Assembly (NCBI GenBank): GCA_031002005.1
Contig: JARYHS010009186.1
Location: 178,710,437 to 178,774,436, forward strand
Direction of reading: 5' to 3'
DNA: 64,000 nt
DNA from: Vandiemenella viatica
Lineage: Eukaryota; Arthropoda; Insecta; Orthoptera; Morabidae
Position numbers and translations under genes: made by a program
Notes under the pieces: generated by a model
The model's database searches: none
Told to the model about the DNA's origin: nothing
What the model saw: the letters and a program-made list of their open reading frames with translations, nothing else
Shown: positions 37,523-50,217 of the stretch, piece by piece
Position numbering within the stretch: the first letter of the stretch is position 1
Layout: each line of letters opens with the position of its first letter

Positions 37523-38275
37523 CAGAGTGAGTCAAAAAGGACTTTACTGATACAGAAATTTATTGAGATAACTTACATAATCGGTAGACGTGACACTTTG
37601 TAGCAAGCAACTTCAAGTTTCACATAAAAGTGTCAAGCGTCATTTTCGTTTGATGTGACTACCATTTGCCATGAGCGAAACACCCCACCGGTAATCAAGT
37701 TCTTCCCACACTCGATGCAACAAATCGGGCGTTACTTGTGCAACGGCAGCGTAGAATCGATTTTTCAGATCGGCCAAATTGTTTGGTAGGGGAGGAACAT
37801 ATACACTATCTGTAATGAAACCCCAGAGAAAGAAATTCGGTGGTGTCAAGTCTAGAGAGCAAGGTGGCCATGTGATTGGCCCGTCACTGCCAGTTCACCG
37901 ACCTGCGAAACTATTAACGAGGAAACCTCGAACTTCTGTGCTGAAATGAGGTGATGCACCGTCTTGATGGTAGTAAACCATCCCATTTCGGTCACCATCA
38001 TTGATTTGTGGAATTAAAAAGTTTACAAGCTCATCCAGACATATACAACTGCAGTGAAGTTTTTCTCCATAAGAGCACGCCTCACACCAGCAAAAGTAGC
38101 CGCTTTATCTCTGCACTACGCTGGCGCTCCTGGTGGCCGTATGATGTACTGATACACTACGTGCAACATACTTTAGATTGTTTGCTACAAAATGACACAT
38201 CTACCTATTCTGTAAGTTATCTCAACAAATTTCTGTATTATTCCGAAGTTGTAAAGTCTTTTTTGACTCACACTG
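37523..38275 (-). mobile_element. Mariner-type transposon relic
   Basis: Ends CAGAGTGAGTCAAAAAGGAC and (reversed) CAGTGTGAGTCAAAAAAGAC, flanked by TA, continue as arms of about 100 bp. The minus-strand interior keeps transposase pieces: YYHQDGASPHFSTEVR (the H-Q-D-G-A-P/S-P-H block with the second catalytic Asp) and LTPPNFFLWGFITDSVYVPP, then a C-terminal frame 37849-37640. The N-terminal part is deleted. Confidence 0.88.
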
Positions 38276-38319
38276 TATTATTCCATTCAGTGAGATAGAC
38301 GAGATCGGAATAATAGCCC

Positions 38320-38735
38320 GCTTCGTTAACACAGTTGGCTGCGGCACGTGATGGTGTCCAGTGCTGACACAGGGTTAACTGTTTCGAATCCTAGTGATAG
38401 AAAAAGAGTTATTCACGTCTTGACTGGCAGGGTAGAAGAGTTGGTGTTGCACAGTTCCTAATCACCAGCTTGTGCACCTAACTGCTTGATTAAATCCTCT
38501 TCACTGTGTCCATAGAGTGAGGGGGTACAACACTGTTCAGGGTGATTCGTCCATCGGATGGATACGCGAAGCCTGACTGGACCCCCAGATGTCTTTCGGA
38601 AGAGTAGGCCTGAATCAGCCGGCAAATACTGTCACGCTTGGTGAGGCAACGAGGAAAAGCCCAGTCCATCTTCCTAGGTGTTACCATGGAGGTGTAAACA
38701 CCCCCCATGGTAACCGCCTACGACCAGGAAAGGGC
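38320..38735 (+). mobile_element. Family-2 SINE beside the terminal exon
   Basis: tRNA-like head with GTTTCGAATCCTAG, then GTCTTGACTGGCAGG, ACCAGCTTGTGCACC, CTTGATTAAATCC, GGGTGATTCGTCCATCGGATGG and an end near CATGGTAACCGCC. It lies directly after a mariner relic and about 100 bp downstream (antisense) of the stop codon of the minus-strand gene. Confidence 0.75.
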
Positions 38736-38832
38736 AAGGCGTTCATAAGATGAACAAGTTAGAAAAATACGCGAGTCATTGAGGACTCTTGAGTACCTGT
38801 CGGCGGCTGTGGCGGCCACCCCCGCCGCGCGC

Positions 38833-39049
38833 TCAGGCGTACTCGGTGTCCGTGGACAGGCTGCGGTCTCCCAGCGAGTAGGCGCGCTCCTCGTAGTACG
38901 GCTCTTCGTCGTCGTCCTCCCGGCCGTCTGGCGTCGCCAGCTCGTCCGAGTAGGCGCCGCGCGAGTGCGCGTACGCGATGCTCTTCTGGTAGCTGAACAG
39001 CTGCCGCTCCAAGCTGTAGTTCTCCGCCTGCAGCGCGATTATCTCCCGC
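38833..39049 (-). CDS. Terminal exon with coiled coil and acidic, Tyr-rich C-terminus
   Basis: The acceptor is TTGTGTTTTAG|G. The reading frame runs 72 codons to TGA at 38835-38833. Residues 1-25 look like a short amphipathic coiled coil (REIIALQAENYSLERQLFSY). The rest is polar, with an acidic run (REDDDEEPYYEE) and a Ser/Thr-rich end (DRSLSTDTEYA) typical of a flexible cytoplasmic tail. Local GC is far above its flanks and falls sharply at the splice site. A second-family SINE lies about 100 bases past the stop in the antisense direction, so the 3' UTR is either short or runs through it. Confidence 0.8.
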
Positions 39050-42000
39050 CTAAAACACAACCCACCGACCTGTTACGGAGCTGCTTTCATTACAAAGAAC
39101 TTGACAACAGGTGCTAAAATTACGCTGTAAGCTGGACGTGCGGAGTATCTTCCCAATCAAATGACTACTGGACGGAAAAGTCTTTAAGAAGTAGTCGAAG
39201 CATCTTTCTGACCACATCGTCTCCGGGCCAGTGCCGAGCCATGAAAGTAAAACGGAATTCTGCCTCACTAGTCTAACTCTCAGTGACTTTCACAGTGGCG
39301 GTTGTAACATATGCTACCACCCCAATTATGAAATTAATTATCATTTATATATTATTTTGTTAATTTAATTAATTATCATTTAAATATTGATTGTAATGAT
39401 GTACATGATATAATTTCTAAGCTCGAGGAAGTCCACAGATTAACAAACATTGTCAGTGGGTAGTATATCTTTTAAAAGAATGAGATAGAAAATCTTTGGT
39501 CTGATGTGAGAGATTCTAAAAGAAAAAGAAGAAGGAAGGTGTGTGTGTAAAAAGCTGTAGGTGTTGGACTGTGTCGCAGTAACTTTATATGAATGTATAC
39601 TAGTTCGAGAAGTGTTGTACTATAATTGTATTTTGTTTTGGTTGCGAGCTTTGAATTAACTATTTATTAAAAAACAGTTGAGAAAATACGCTATCAACTT
39701 GGTGTTGTAACTTATGTAGAATTAGCGATCATTTGATGAGCTATTTTATTACCATTGAATGTCTTTAAATATTTTTTAAAAAGGTGATCTCTACTCTGTG
39801 TACGTGGATCAAAAGACGACTTATTTAGAACCATGTCGCCATAAGATCTACAGAGTTTCAAGCAAATAATTAATGGGATTTGCTCGACTTCAATTGGATG
39901 AATTTTAACTGTTTGGAAGTTACAATTGGCTCAACCTGCCAGGATTTATTTAATGTGCAGTAAATAAATTGTATGGAGGTTACACGGTCTATATTTCACT
40001 CAGCTAATGGGTTCAAATTGAGGTAGGTGCAGGAATTATTAAGAGTTATGTTTAATTGTATGAGCTACGGCAGGTCGTTCCGTGGTTCAGATTCCACGTT
40101 AAACTGTAGGTCCCAGAGGAGAGGAACTGGCCGTCTTACATCTGACACAGTGGCTTAGTACGCCTTCTTTCGGAGCAACAAACCAACCTACAGGTTGTGA
40201 ACTAAGTTAATTTTTAAAGATGGAAATAAAATTATTTTAAGTTCGTTATCATTACAAAACTAGGATTTAGAACAAAAAGTTCTTCTTCAGGCAATTTTCA
40301 TATTAGAGGTAGAATTTTAGAGAAGAGAAGGAAATATAACCTATCTACATTTATTGAAATTGTTGACTCTTCAAAGGGTGTTTGACCAGGTAGGTAGAAA
40401 GATGATGAGTGAAATCTTTAAGATAATCACTGAGCGTGGTGGTGTAACGTTTAGCATTCTGGCCTCACATTCGGGAGGACGCCGGTTCGAATCCCCATTC
40501 GGTCATCCAGATTTGGGGTTTCCATGGTTTCCCAAATCACTCCAGGCAAATGCCTGGATGCTACCTTCAAAAGGCCATGGCCGAATTCCTTCCCATCCTT
40601 TCTCGTCTCTAAAGACCTCGCTGTTAAGAGACGGTAAGCGGTTAAAAAAATTAAGATATTCGGTTATCTGAAACATATTATACAAAAAATTAAGAGTAAA
40701 TATTTTAACACAAAAATTTTCCTCAAGAAAATAATTGAGCAGTAGATAATAACATTTAACCAAGGCGTGAAACAGGAGTGAAATCTCTCATCGTCACTTT
40801 TTATCATATACTGTATTTGGACGATACCATCCATATGTGGCTGAATGAATATCAAGGCAAATAACATAATGTGACTATCTCCTGGTAATACAGGATACTG
40901 AAAATGGAAAACAAAGAACTCTTAATAATAAGTAAATATGTTCACAGCATTACAACCTGAAAATATTCATGGACAAAACAAATATAATTGATTTTTGTAT
41001 TAGTGACACGGGTATAGCAAAAATGTACCACCATAACCATCTTGATTGTTAAAACTAAATAGAGGTTTTGATAATGAAGTGAATAAGTATCAAATGATGT
41101 GTGAGAAAATAACTAAAACTTAATGAAAATAGACGCACTGTGATATAAACATAATGGACCATTTCGACAAAGATCTGTAATTAATAACTTCCTTTAGTTG
41201 TAACTTATTCCTCGTCTAGAAGATGGGTTCATTGTCCAGGTGACTCAATGCAAAAGCACAAATACATCCATCCTTTCTCAGGCGAATATAGCAAGAGTGC
41301 CATGTTGCGTTCTTAATAAATCACTGTTTGGGATCTAACCACGCACATTAGGAACGAATTATAAAAGAACCGTTTACGATGAATGGAATCTTCCAGTTAC
41401 AATTGTGCAGTAAATCGATGTTACAGCGGCCGTGCAAAATAAATAAACTACACATAAGTGGAATTAAACTTAGTGCAAAAAATTCTTCCTTAGGATATGT
41501 AGCTACAAGAAGAGCGGCATTAATGATTACGCCTCCATTCTAAGGGCATATTCGGAAATCCAGTCGTAAGAGTCGTTAAGAATGCTTTTAAATCATATGA
41601 AGCTAGAATTCTCATCTGTCCCATTAAATCTATTAACAAAGTCGAAAGGTCTTCAAAAGGTTATGAGTTAGTGCTATATTCAATGCTTGAAGTTTCAATC
41701 ATCAAATTGTAAAAACAAGTTTTTCTGAATGCTCTTTCTAATTTTTAAACTATACTCCAGTTAGAAGAGTCTAAGTTCTCCAAGTAATTAATTCCTTTAA
41801 GAGACGTTTCTTGTGTACAGATTTTGAAGTAAAATTTGCAAATAATGGAGTACCTTAATTTTTTCCATGGACTTGGAATTTTTTTTATAACTTCGCCGCT
41901 GCAATATCATTACAATATTCTCTTGTACAAATAAAGAATTAAATTTCGGTAGGTAATCATGTCGTCCGTTTATGGTAGGTGACAAAGATAATAGAAATAA

Positions 42001-45000
42001 GTCAATTAGATTGCGTGAAATTATTATAGATTCATATCGCGTTTATAATATTCCAGTTGAACCATTTCCTACAATCATTACTGCAGAGGAGGAAATAAGT
42101 CCTCAAGGGATTAAATTTCAGATAACTCAGTCGAAGAGAGAATTAATGTTACTGCTGTTACAGACAGAAGTAATTTCGAAGAATTCTGATTACTTTTAAA
42201 TAAATGCAGTAGTATTTTATTTGACGATCAATAACAATCGCATCCATTCAACAAACGTTGTAAGTGATAAACTTCTTGATTATTCTACCACCGGACATCT
42301 GCTATAATCTTCTTAACAATTTCTAGAAAATATAATTTAAATTCTGCAGTATTATTAATTATCGAAAGGATATGTATTAGTGTATTTTGAGTAACCTGAG
42401 CATTGTGGTGCAAGAACATCTAGCTCGTGGGACAAGCAACAGGTGTATTGCGTGCTTGCTGGCCTTCAGGAGCCTACGCGCCGGACCTGCGGTTTTGCTG
42501 GCTGCAGCAACAGGTCCTGATACCAGACCACGAGACACACTACTTGCGCTCATGATAAAAGGTATTGTAGTAGCAGCTAAATTCAAACGGAATGGATGCC
42601 CTTAAATCTGTATCATTAAGAAACTAGCGTAAGCCGTAACCATCTTTTGGGTATGGTCACGAGTCGAAAGTAGTTTCCACGACTGGTGGCTGCAATACAA
42701 ACTGGTACTGTATTTGAAACTAACGTTCGATCTCGAATATTTTAAGAAGACGTCGTAAGAGACGTCTGAAGGGATTCCGATTTATTAGAGACACAGCTTG
42801 GCAAAGACTGTCGCACTATATAGTAAGAGGTCAAAGGTATGAAATACTAACGTGACATGTATTTCACCCTAAGAGGTCGCTCTAAAAAGTTTGTTTGCAG
42901 AGACTTAGAAGAAGTAAGTACAGAGATTTTGTATGGACAGAAACAATTGATCTATATACTAAGAGATCAAAATCTAGTTGAAATGCGAACGTGATCTGTA
43001 TTTCACCCTGCAGGTACGTTCTGGAAAAAATATCAGGAGATTTTTGTAGAATGTTAAAGGTTATAAAGACAGTAGAGACACAGAAGAATAGAGATAATCG
43101 CACTAGAAAGTAAAAGTGTTATAAGTATTTATCATGACTGCTTAATCCAATCTGGCCCACATAAAAAATTGACTTATATTTTATCCCTAGAGCTTGTTCT
43201 GCATTTTTTTAAAATAATTGTAGGCTTACCCGCAACATTAGCGGCCTAGCACTCTTATAGAGGAGAATACAATCAATTTAAAGTTGACCGTATGAGAACG
43301 CTGACTTATGTCAGATAAAAAGGTAATGAAAAGTTATTTCATCTGTTAAAAGACATATGCAGAATTAAACTAATGAGGGTTTATAACGTTGACATATTGT
43401 AACGAGGAAATGTTCGTGGGGAGATGTGAAATATCTAATTTGTTAGCTGGTTGTACCTCTAGCAAGCATTATACATATGGCCAGCCCACGTACGTAGTCG
43501 CTATTCCGCCACTGTCTTTCAGAAAGCACTCTTCCTTACTTTGTTACTTGATAGGAATAATTTGGACCGTGATAGGAAAGTACTGGTAACGTGTTTAGCA
43601 CTCGATAGGATTTTTCACAGTTTCGTTAGTCAACAATAATCACCACCTAGGATTCGGTATTCGGGAAATTAAACATGAGTGCCAGTGCAAATGGTTGTCA
43701 CTAACGTTGCTGCTAAAGAATGTTCGTTATGATTCAGAAGGTCAATTTTAAACTATTTAATCCAAAAACACAAATGCCCAGGCTGGTACCAGTCCCGCAT
43801 TACAATAATAGTTCAGGAATCGTACTTCGACTTGAAGACATCAGGTTAGCAATTAGAAGTTCGGCACCATAAACGGCACAGTTTCTCCTCGTAACTCTTT
43901 TTAGACGTCACATGATCTAACTAGCCAATCATGTGTTTCTCTACCACTTTGTACACCAGAGATTACTTGTTGGTGTAGCCTGTCCACTCAACTCTTTTTC
44001 TCTCTGTTTAACTCTGAAGTTTACTGTCCTATCTCACCCTGTACCAAAATAGTTCACCGACTCTGCTCTCTTAACACTCGCGTTGCAAAATTAAAACTGA
44101 ACTGATAAGTACTGTTGAAAGAAACGAATTCAGGTAATTGCTTTTGGAATGACGGATTTCTGCATAGATCAGTATTTTGTGTAGAACCTTGGCCATAGTT
44201 CACTAAAACAATCGTTTTATGACAGAAACGGTAGAAATCATGTTTTGCAATCACACATTGATATGATGGTAGGCCTCATGAAATAATTTTTCCTTGAAAG
44301 TATCATTATACAAAGCTAACTCTCCTTGGAAGTAGAAATGACAATAAAATGACAAAAATAAATTGCGATAGTGGAAACCAAAAACATGGTAAATAATCTC
44401 ACAAAATATGAAGTTAGAGCAGGAATCTCAGTATCCTGCCTCTCTCATTTTTGTTAAACTTAAACATTTAACGTGGAAAATGAAATTCTTTCATCTAGAA
44501 AAAAATATTGTACTTTTATGGTTGGTGGGTAGTATGTATGTTTTTGTTTATAGTAAAGTATTATTTGCCTTTGACATACAAAAATTAGCGAATGAGACTT
44601 ATGTGCCACAAACAGTTTTAGAACATCCAGACAACTAGAAAGATTTGATTGTTCGGGGAAACAGAATATACTTGGATTAGATGAGAAAAATTATTATCTT
44701 GAATCTAAAACTTAATTTTCTATTCTTATGAAGAAAGTGATTTTAATATGAGCTGTACCTCATCTGATAATTGTGTATGCGACAGACATCGTCGTACTTG
44801 TGGTAAGTGGCCTGGAACAGCAGGTAGCACTCGTCCCACTCCACCTGAACTCTGATCTGGCCCTTATCCGTCAGGTAAGGACACCCTGCCTCACGTACCT
44901 GTAAAAGCAACACCACAAACCTTGACAGCACCGCCTTTGCCTTTGAACAGTACATCTACTACATTAATAATAACTCCCATGATATTTTATGCAGACTTTC

Positions 45001-46578
45001 TGAACTTTTGATAACATTGGGACTCAAGTCCTTACATATCACTCTTTAATACTTTAATCGTATGTTTTAAGTTACTGAATTCTGCACGTATGATCCATTT
45101 AGAACTTTTCATATTACAAAATGGAAGAAAAACTATTCTGTGAATAGAGGAACGATTAATCTGTATTCTATTTTGTTCTAAAAGGTGTTAAAAACTCCAA
45201 CAAAATTAAGAGGAACCAAATAAATTTATTTTCTTTCATAACTCCTGAAAAGATGTTAAACATTAAAGCTATACATAACTGAAATTATATGAAAAAAAAG
45301 AATTTTGTCTTAATAGTGGTTTTAAAAAAATTAAAACTAGTAATTTTCGCACTGCTCATTAAATAATTACAAGAATGTGTTACTGCTTCTCTAGATATCT
45401 GTTCTCCTGCTGCGATCTTGAATTTACGATGTGTCCTTCATGTCTACCCATCATAGCCACAGGAAATAATTCAGTTTCAAGTCTCCTTAGGGTAAAGGCA
45501 GTGGTGTTTAGACTTTATTAAATAGTTACATGAAACCAAAAGTAAACTTTTCAATATCTAAATAGTTATACTTGGGAAGAATGTTTGAATTTTATAGGAA
45601 CAGGCATTAAAAAAGAGAAGTGAAATTAATACTAGAAGAGATCATTAGAACTGGTCTCGTGTTGAAAATCTTATTTGAATTCAAAAGCAGTCATTAATCT
45701 TATTTAAGATGCTTAATCTATACTGAAATAGAAGCTCTAATGCCAGGATCATTAATAGATGATTCACGGCGGTAGACAAAGCGCTAGGCTGAAAGGGTAA
45801 TTTTTAGTACGAAAACGTTCGCTACCGTCTGATATCAATTGATAATGACAAGGAGATTAAATTAACTTTTAGAATACAAAACTGTGACTGACGGCAATCG
45901 TTTTTAATAGCGTTATTTGAAACCGATTGTGTTATGGGAATTGAGACTTTTGAAATTTTTCCTATTTATTATCAACGACCTATGAATTTAAGTAGAAAAA
46001 AGATGTATAATATGCGTTTAGGGTGTTTTGTATAACGAAATTATCATTTTCGTGGAGAAAGAGCTGTGAAAATCAGTAAATCTTGTTAAACACACCAGGA
46101 TTGATACTGGGAACTCTCCGTATTTTATTTAAGCCGATATCTCTTGCTTGAGATCTAGCGTTGTGCTCATAAATCGTTAACAGAGTGTAAGAAGTTTGAG
46201 CAATTCCAATAATCCTTAGCTTATTGGATTATGACGATAATGATATACATTTTTGCGCTTTTTATTAGTGGATCATTAATCTAAGTTTTCATGCGAATTT
46301 TTTAGTTACAAAGTTCGTACTATGTGAATAAAATTGTATTCGATCGATCAATTAAAATGAAAGAGAATGTACGTTAGAAAGAAACAGGCAAGAGAAGGAG
46401 TAAAATTGTTTGGAGGCTGAGTACCTCCTTGACGGTGACTCCTGTTTCCATGATGATGCCCTCGTCGGACACCTCCTGGGCGTAGTAGTGCGAGAAGGGA
46501 GCACCAGGCAGCGCCACTGGTTCCACGGGACCCGACTTGCCGTGGTACCGCATCAGGTACGCCGTCCAGCACACGTAC
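38833..46578 (-). CDS. 3' end of an unidentified multi-exon host gene (three exons, 5' part outside what I can find)
   Basis: Three minus-strand exons join in phase: 46578-46425, 44898-44759 and 39049-38833. The first intron (1,526 bp) begins GTACTC and ends CAG; the second (5,709 bp) begins GTACAG and ends TTTTAG. Exon junctions are phase 0 and then phase 2, and the split codon AG|G reads Arg. The joined product is 169 residues plus TGA. Exon composition is GC-rich at third positions against AT-rich introns, as expected of selected coding sequence. The protein piece has a Cys- and aromatic-rich first half (CWTAYLMRYHGKSGP, EWDECYLLFQATYH), then a coiled-coil-like stretch (EIIALQAENYSLERQL), then an acidic tail ending STDTEYA. 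I do not recognise the family. Upstream exons should lie beyond 46.6 kb on this strand, but I could not identify any. The second intron contains a SINE and a candidate solo LTR. Confidence 0.75.
39303..39984. mobile_element. Candidate solo LTR inside an intron
   Basis: The 682-bp segment begins TGTAAC, ends GTTACA and is flanked by CGGT on both sides (39299-39302 and 39985-39988), the pattern of a gypsy-type LTR with a 4-bp duplication left after recombination. It differs from the LTRs at 49.5 and 54.0 kb. No second copy in the window confirms it, and a 4-bp match can occur by chance. Confidence 0.45.
40432..40650 (+). mobile_element. Family-1 SINE in the last intron of the minus-strand gene
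   Basis: It has GAGCGTGGTGGTGTAACG, B-box CGGTTCGAATCCCC, CATCCAGATTTGGGG, GGCCATGGCCGAATTCC and a short A-tail. It lies antisense to the host gene, inside the 5.7-kb intron. Confidence 0.9.
40651..44758 (-). other. Remaining part of the gene's 5.7-kb intron
   Basis: AT-rich, with the old direct repeats at 42.8-43.2 kb. A GC-richer patch at 42.40-42.60 kb is open on both strands but lacks good splice signals and recognisable similarity. Confidence 0.55.
42820..43200. repeat. Diverged direct repeats of about 139-180 bp
   Basis: GTGACATGTATTTCACCCT at 42852 recurs at 42991 as GTGATCTGTATTTCACCCT, with similar flanks (AAGAGGTCAAA / AAGAGATCAAA). A weaker third copy (TGACTTATATTTTATCCCT) lies near 43170. 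An old tandem remnant in the gene's second intron. Confidence 0.5.
44759..44898 (-). CDS. Internal exon (46 codons plus 2 nt) of the minus-strand host gene
   Basis: The acceptor is a good TTGCTTTTACAG|GTACGT and the donor is ATGAG|GTACAG. The exon starts in phase 0, matching the previous exon, and leaves two bases that combine with the first G of the last exon. It encodes VREAGCPYLTDKGQIRVQVE and then WDECYLLFQATYHKYDD. Four evenly spread cysteines and aromatic residues suggest a folded domain, but I do not know it. Confidence 0.75.
46425..46578 (-). CDS. Internal exon (51 codons) of the minus-strand host gene
   Basis: The acceptor is CTGCCGCAG with G as the first exon base; the donor is GAG|GTACTC. 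The exon is 1 + 153 nt, so the preceding intron is phase 2. It encodes YVCWTAYLMRYHGKSGPVEP at its start and ends at GVTVKE. In-frame sequence upstream of the acceptor reaches a TAA within about 30 bases, which supports a splice boundary here. The polypyrimidine tract is weak, so the exact acceptor is the least certain part of the model. Confidence 0.7.
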
Positions 46579-46798
46579 CTGCGGCAGGTGCCAATCCAAG
46601 ATTACACTCAGGCTGACAAGGCAATCTATGACGTAACATCGCCGTTCATTTCCTACAGAATTTCTGTCGGAAATTAGGGTGGAATAGTTATCTGTAAGTA
46701 GTAAAGTACCTGGATGACAGATCTTATTTGGACATCCTAGCTATTTTGAAGTTAACAGATCCGTACTCTAACCAAAGAGAGGATTAGGTAACGTCAGT

Positions 46799-46975
46799 AA
46801 GCTTATTGGTACCTGAAACATCTAAGAGATAAGTTTAGATCCGTTTCCGAGAATTCATCTTTTTTATATATAGAAAATCGTGTTACAAACTTGAAAAGCA
46901 AAACGTGATCTACATATGAAATTTTATCCAAATCGCTGGAGCAATTTCCGAAATCGTCTGATTCAGCACCTCATA
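46799..46975. repeat. Dispersed repeat, copy 1
   Basis: GCTTATTGGTACCTGAAACATC and later GAAATTTTATCCAAATCG match the segment at 47.67-47.86 kb in the same order and direction. Family unknown. Confidence 0.55.
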
Positions 46976-47671
46976 AATTTCTTTTGAAGAAAAATGTTAT
47001 TATTATGTTTAAATAGAAATCTTAATGTTATTCAGGGATTAATTAATGGTTCAAGATCAGTGGTAATTCACTTATAGGAATCCATCATGAGTGTTAAATT
47101 CATTCACTCCGATAAAACTATGCTCATACCTCGCATTAATCTCAGGTCTTCTGATCAACCGTGACTTTCCAAATGATAAGAAAACAATTCAAAATAGACG
47201 TAACCTTTGTTATGAACATTAATAACGAGAAAAGAATGGATTATATTTATCAGAACTGTTTGTTCTTATGGAAAACCTTCTGTGGCTTTTTCGCGAATTT
47301 GTAGATTCATTTGTGTTAAAGAAACATAAGGTCAAAGCGTCAACGATAATCACGTCTCAACTGCTAGTATTGGTTTCAATGAAGTTTTGTAAAGTAAAGA
47401 AGATTAGAAAACGGACATCTGACAAAGACAATATTATTGAAACATCTACTGAAAAAAAAAGTGTTCAATGGTAACGACTTTTTACTTTAAAAGTGATATT
47501 TATTACTACTCTTCAAAATAGAATACCTTTTTATTAATAAATACTTGCATTTATTTATTTTCACATTATTATATTACCATTCTGTGGCTGACCACGATTC
47601 TGTTCGCACGGGTCAGCTAGTGTACTAAAATTATTCCTTTTAAGATATGAGAGTTTAACTCACATCAGCCC

Positions 47672-47860
47672 AGCTTACTGGTACCTGTAACATCTACGAG
47701 AGAACGTTAGAGCAGTTTCGAAGACAACTAACACAAGAATTTCAGGTTTTTTTTGTGAAATCGCGCTTTCGCAGGGAAGACACCTATTTAGGTAAACTTA
47801 AAAAACAAAAAGTTACCTAAATGTGAATTTCATCCAAATTGTTAGAGCCGTTATATATAT
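47672..47860. repeat. Dispersed repeat, copy 2
   Basis: GCTTACTGGTACCTGTAACATC and GAATTTCATCCAAATTGTTAG match copy 1 about 870 bases upstream. Diverged. Confidence 0.55.
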
Positions 47861-47904
47861 ATAGGAATTGCTCATTTTAAGATACAATTGGGCACAACAA
47901 GTGA

Positions 47905-48066
47905 TAATCTGCATGACGTGGGTTCCGATCCTCAAGCAGCGTTCCAGATTTCGGTTTTCCATCGTTTCTCTAAATCACTTCAGGCGAACACCGAGATGAT
48001 TCGTTCAGAAGTTGATGACCGAATCTGCAACAGATCCTTGCCGCCAACAAAAAGTTTAAAAAAATA
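47905..48066 (+). mobile_element. Diverged family-1 SINE fragment
   Basis: GTGGGTTCCGATCC stands for the B-box, followed by GTTCCAGATTTCGGTTTTCC and CACTTCAGGCGAACACCG with an A-rich end. Much decayed. Confidence 0.65.
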
Positions 48067-49518
48067 TACCAAGTAGATAAGGTCAAGGTAGGCCGGTAGA
48101 AAGAATTTCACTTGTGAATCGTCATCCTAGTGTTTTTCGATGTCGTAGTCACCCTCTCGTAATACTTGTTAAGCTTCCGGGTTCATTTCAAAAGGGGGTC
48201 TTCATTCTGGTCCGGCATCGGGCATTTCTGGTTTGAAATGAGCGTTGTGCTTGTTTTCATCGTATACAATTATAAAAACAGGAAAACGCTTAGGTCGAGT
48301 AATATCCACCACAGTGAATAAGCCTGGAGCTAAGATGAATGCTTACAAAGGATTAAAGCAATTTATTAAACAATGAAATATGTAAACGTTCCCTGTTGAT
48401 CTAATTTAAAAGGAACTTGGAAAAGGAACTCGGAACACCCACAATATTTTTTCTCGAAGAACTATACTTTGCCTGATTAATTACTCTAAGTATACTTTTT
48501 GAACGAAAATTCTGTTTAGTAACCGATCTAAAACTTTCGGTTGTTTGAAAACTGTTTATTGATATACACAAGAGTGTTTCGAATAGTATTAAGAAAAAGT
48601 TTTAAAAAATTTCAGTAATAATTTAAGTATTTATGTTAAAACTTTGCTGATCACTTTGGCTCACGTCATTCTGCGTTTGTTAACGGTTTTTTAGCAGGTT
48701 CAAGCCGCAGTAGTAAAATAAATTTTCACCAATCGGGAATTGGCCAGCAGGATAGCAGAGGGTGAGTGCCCGATTTCAATTCATTTCATGTGCGTTTCCC
48801 ACGGTTAAATCACAAAAATCTTTGCAGTTAATGTGGAGTGAGCTCCGCATTTCACTATTAAAGATGATTGGTTCAATGAATGGTTCAGAAACGGTGGCAC
48901 AGTTGATGCCGTTCGAAAGAGTAGGACTGTCTAGATTGGCACCTGTTCTATACCTCCTCCTTTTTTCATACAAACAACACAAAAGTAACCTACTACACTT
49001 AACAACAGTCTTTTACTTACAAGATAACACGTAGAAACATAGAGGAAAGGAACTAGTCATCCAACCTCACGTTGTGTCACAGGTGACTCACACCTGCTCC
49101 AGGGAAAAAACACCCTACTTATCTTTTCTTATGTATGCTGTGTAAATCATATTGTTAATTTTTTGACAGATTATGTCAGAAAAGGGTACCATGAAGGACG
49201 TAATTTCAAGTCGAGTAATAACATTTTAACGCGCCGTTCCAATACGTCTCCGCATTTCCAAACTAAAAAATGATGGAATCGATGAGGAGATAAAATTTAT
49301 ATTTATATGCATGAGCAGCCTCCGTTTATAACGATTGTGACCTTTTAAATTACAGCCTTAAGCCCCAAAGAAAATTTGTATAACGTTTTGAGTGAGGTCA
49401 GTGTGTTTTCTATAATCCTTCTTAGAAAGTCTTTCTACCTTAACTGAAAGAAGGAAAATGGGTGTACTGTACTCCAGAACTATTTGACAGTGGGGGATAC
49501 GTGGCAACTGAAACACAT

Positions 49519-50217
49519 TGTTAAGGTTCTTTATGGTGGGTTAATTTACTGCATTAATTATTTAATAAAGTCCACCAAAAAACAAGGTTATGTGAAGATG
49601 TTCGTTTATTTTGAACAAATCAAAACAAGTCTGCGACATTCACAAGCATAGTTGTTACAATCCAAAGATGCAATACTGACTTGCATGAATGTCTCTGTAA
49701 CACTGAATTAATACTGAATGCAAACTAAAACTCTCTGTCCAGGCGATCTGTTTATATAGAGTCTATCGAAATTACGAGAATTCTTCAAAGGCATCCGCCC
49801 GATATTTCTCGATCATTAACAATCACTCAAACAATCAAACATATTAAAAACAATCGGAATTGATACAAAATTAATTAATAACATTACAAAGTGATCAGAA
49901 ATGGTAATTATAGATACTAGAATACAAAATTATTTACAGAAATCTTTTCAAATGGTGGAAAATTGTCCTGTAGACATCGTAACTTACATTTATACATGGA
50001 ATTACAAACTTTTAATAAATTCTCTTGCATCATTCGGTTCTTAAACATATTAAATAGACTTTAAATAATTTTTTTACCTAAAACAAAGTCTATATACACT
50101 TATTTACAAGAATTTACAAAATAAACATATCAAATCACTTTCAAGCAAACTTTGGCTCACTACAAATATTTCACACAGTACAATATTATTCAAAATTCAG
50201 GTATTAGGGCTGTTACA
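49519..50217 (-). repeat. 3' LTR of the retrotransposon
   Basis: This 699-bp repeat is otherwise identical by eye to 54001-54700. It lies next to the purine-rich GGGGAGGGGT on the element's sense strand. It should supply the polyadenylation site of the element's transcript. Confidence 0.92.

Larger units (their letters stand above)
46580..49514. other. Region upstream of the last recognised exon
   Basis: It contains dispersed repeats and a SINE fragment. Further minus-strand exons would be expected here or beyond, but none could be recognised. Confidence 0.5.

Noticed and set aside
42377..42605. Possible exon in a GC-richer patch of the intron
   Set aside because: Open on both strands, no good splice pair, and it is not needed since the flanking exons join in phase without it.
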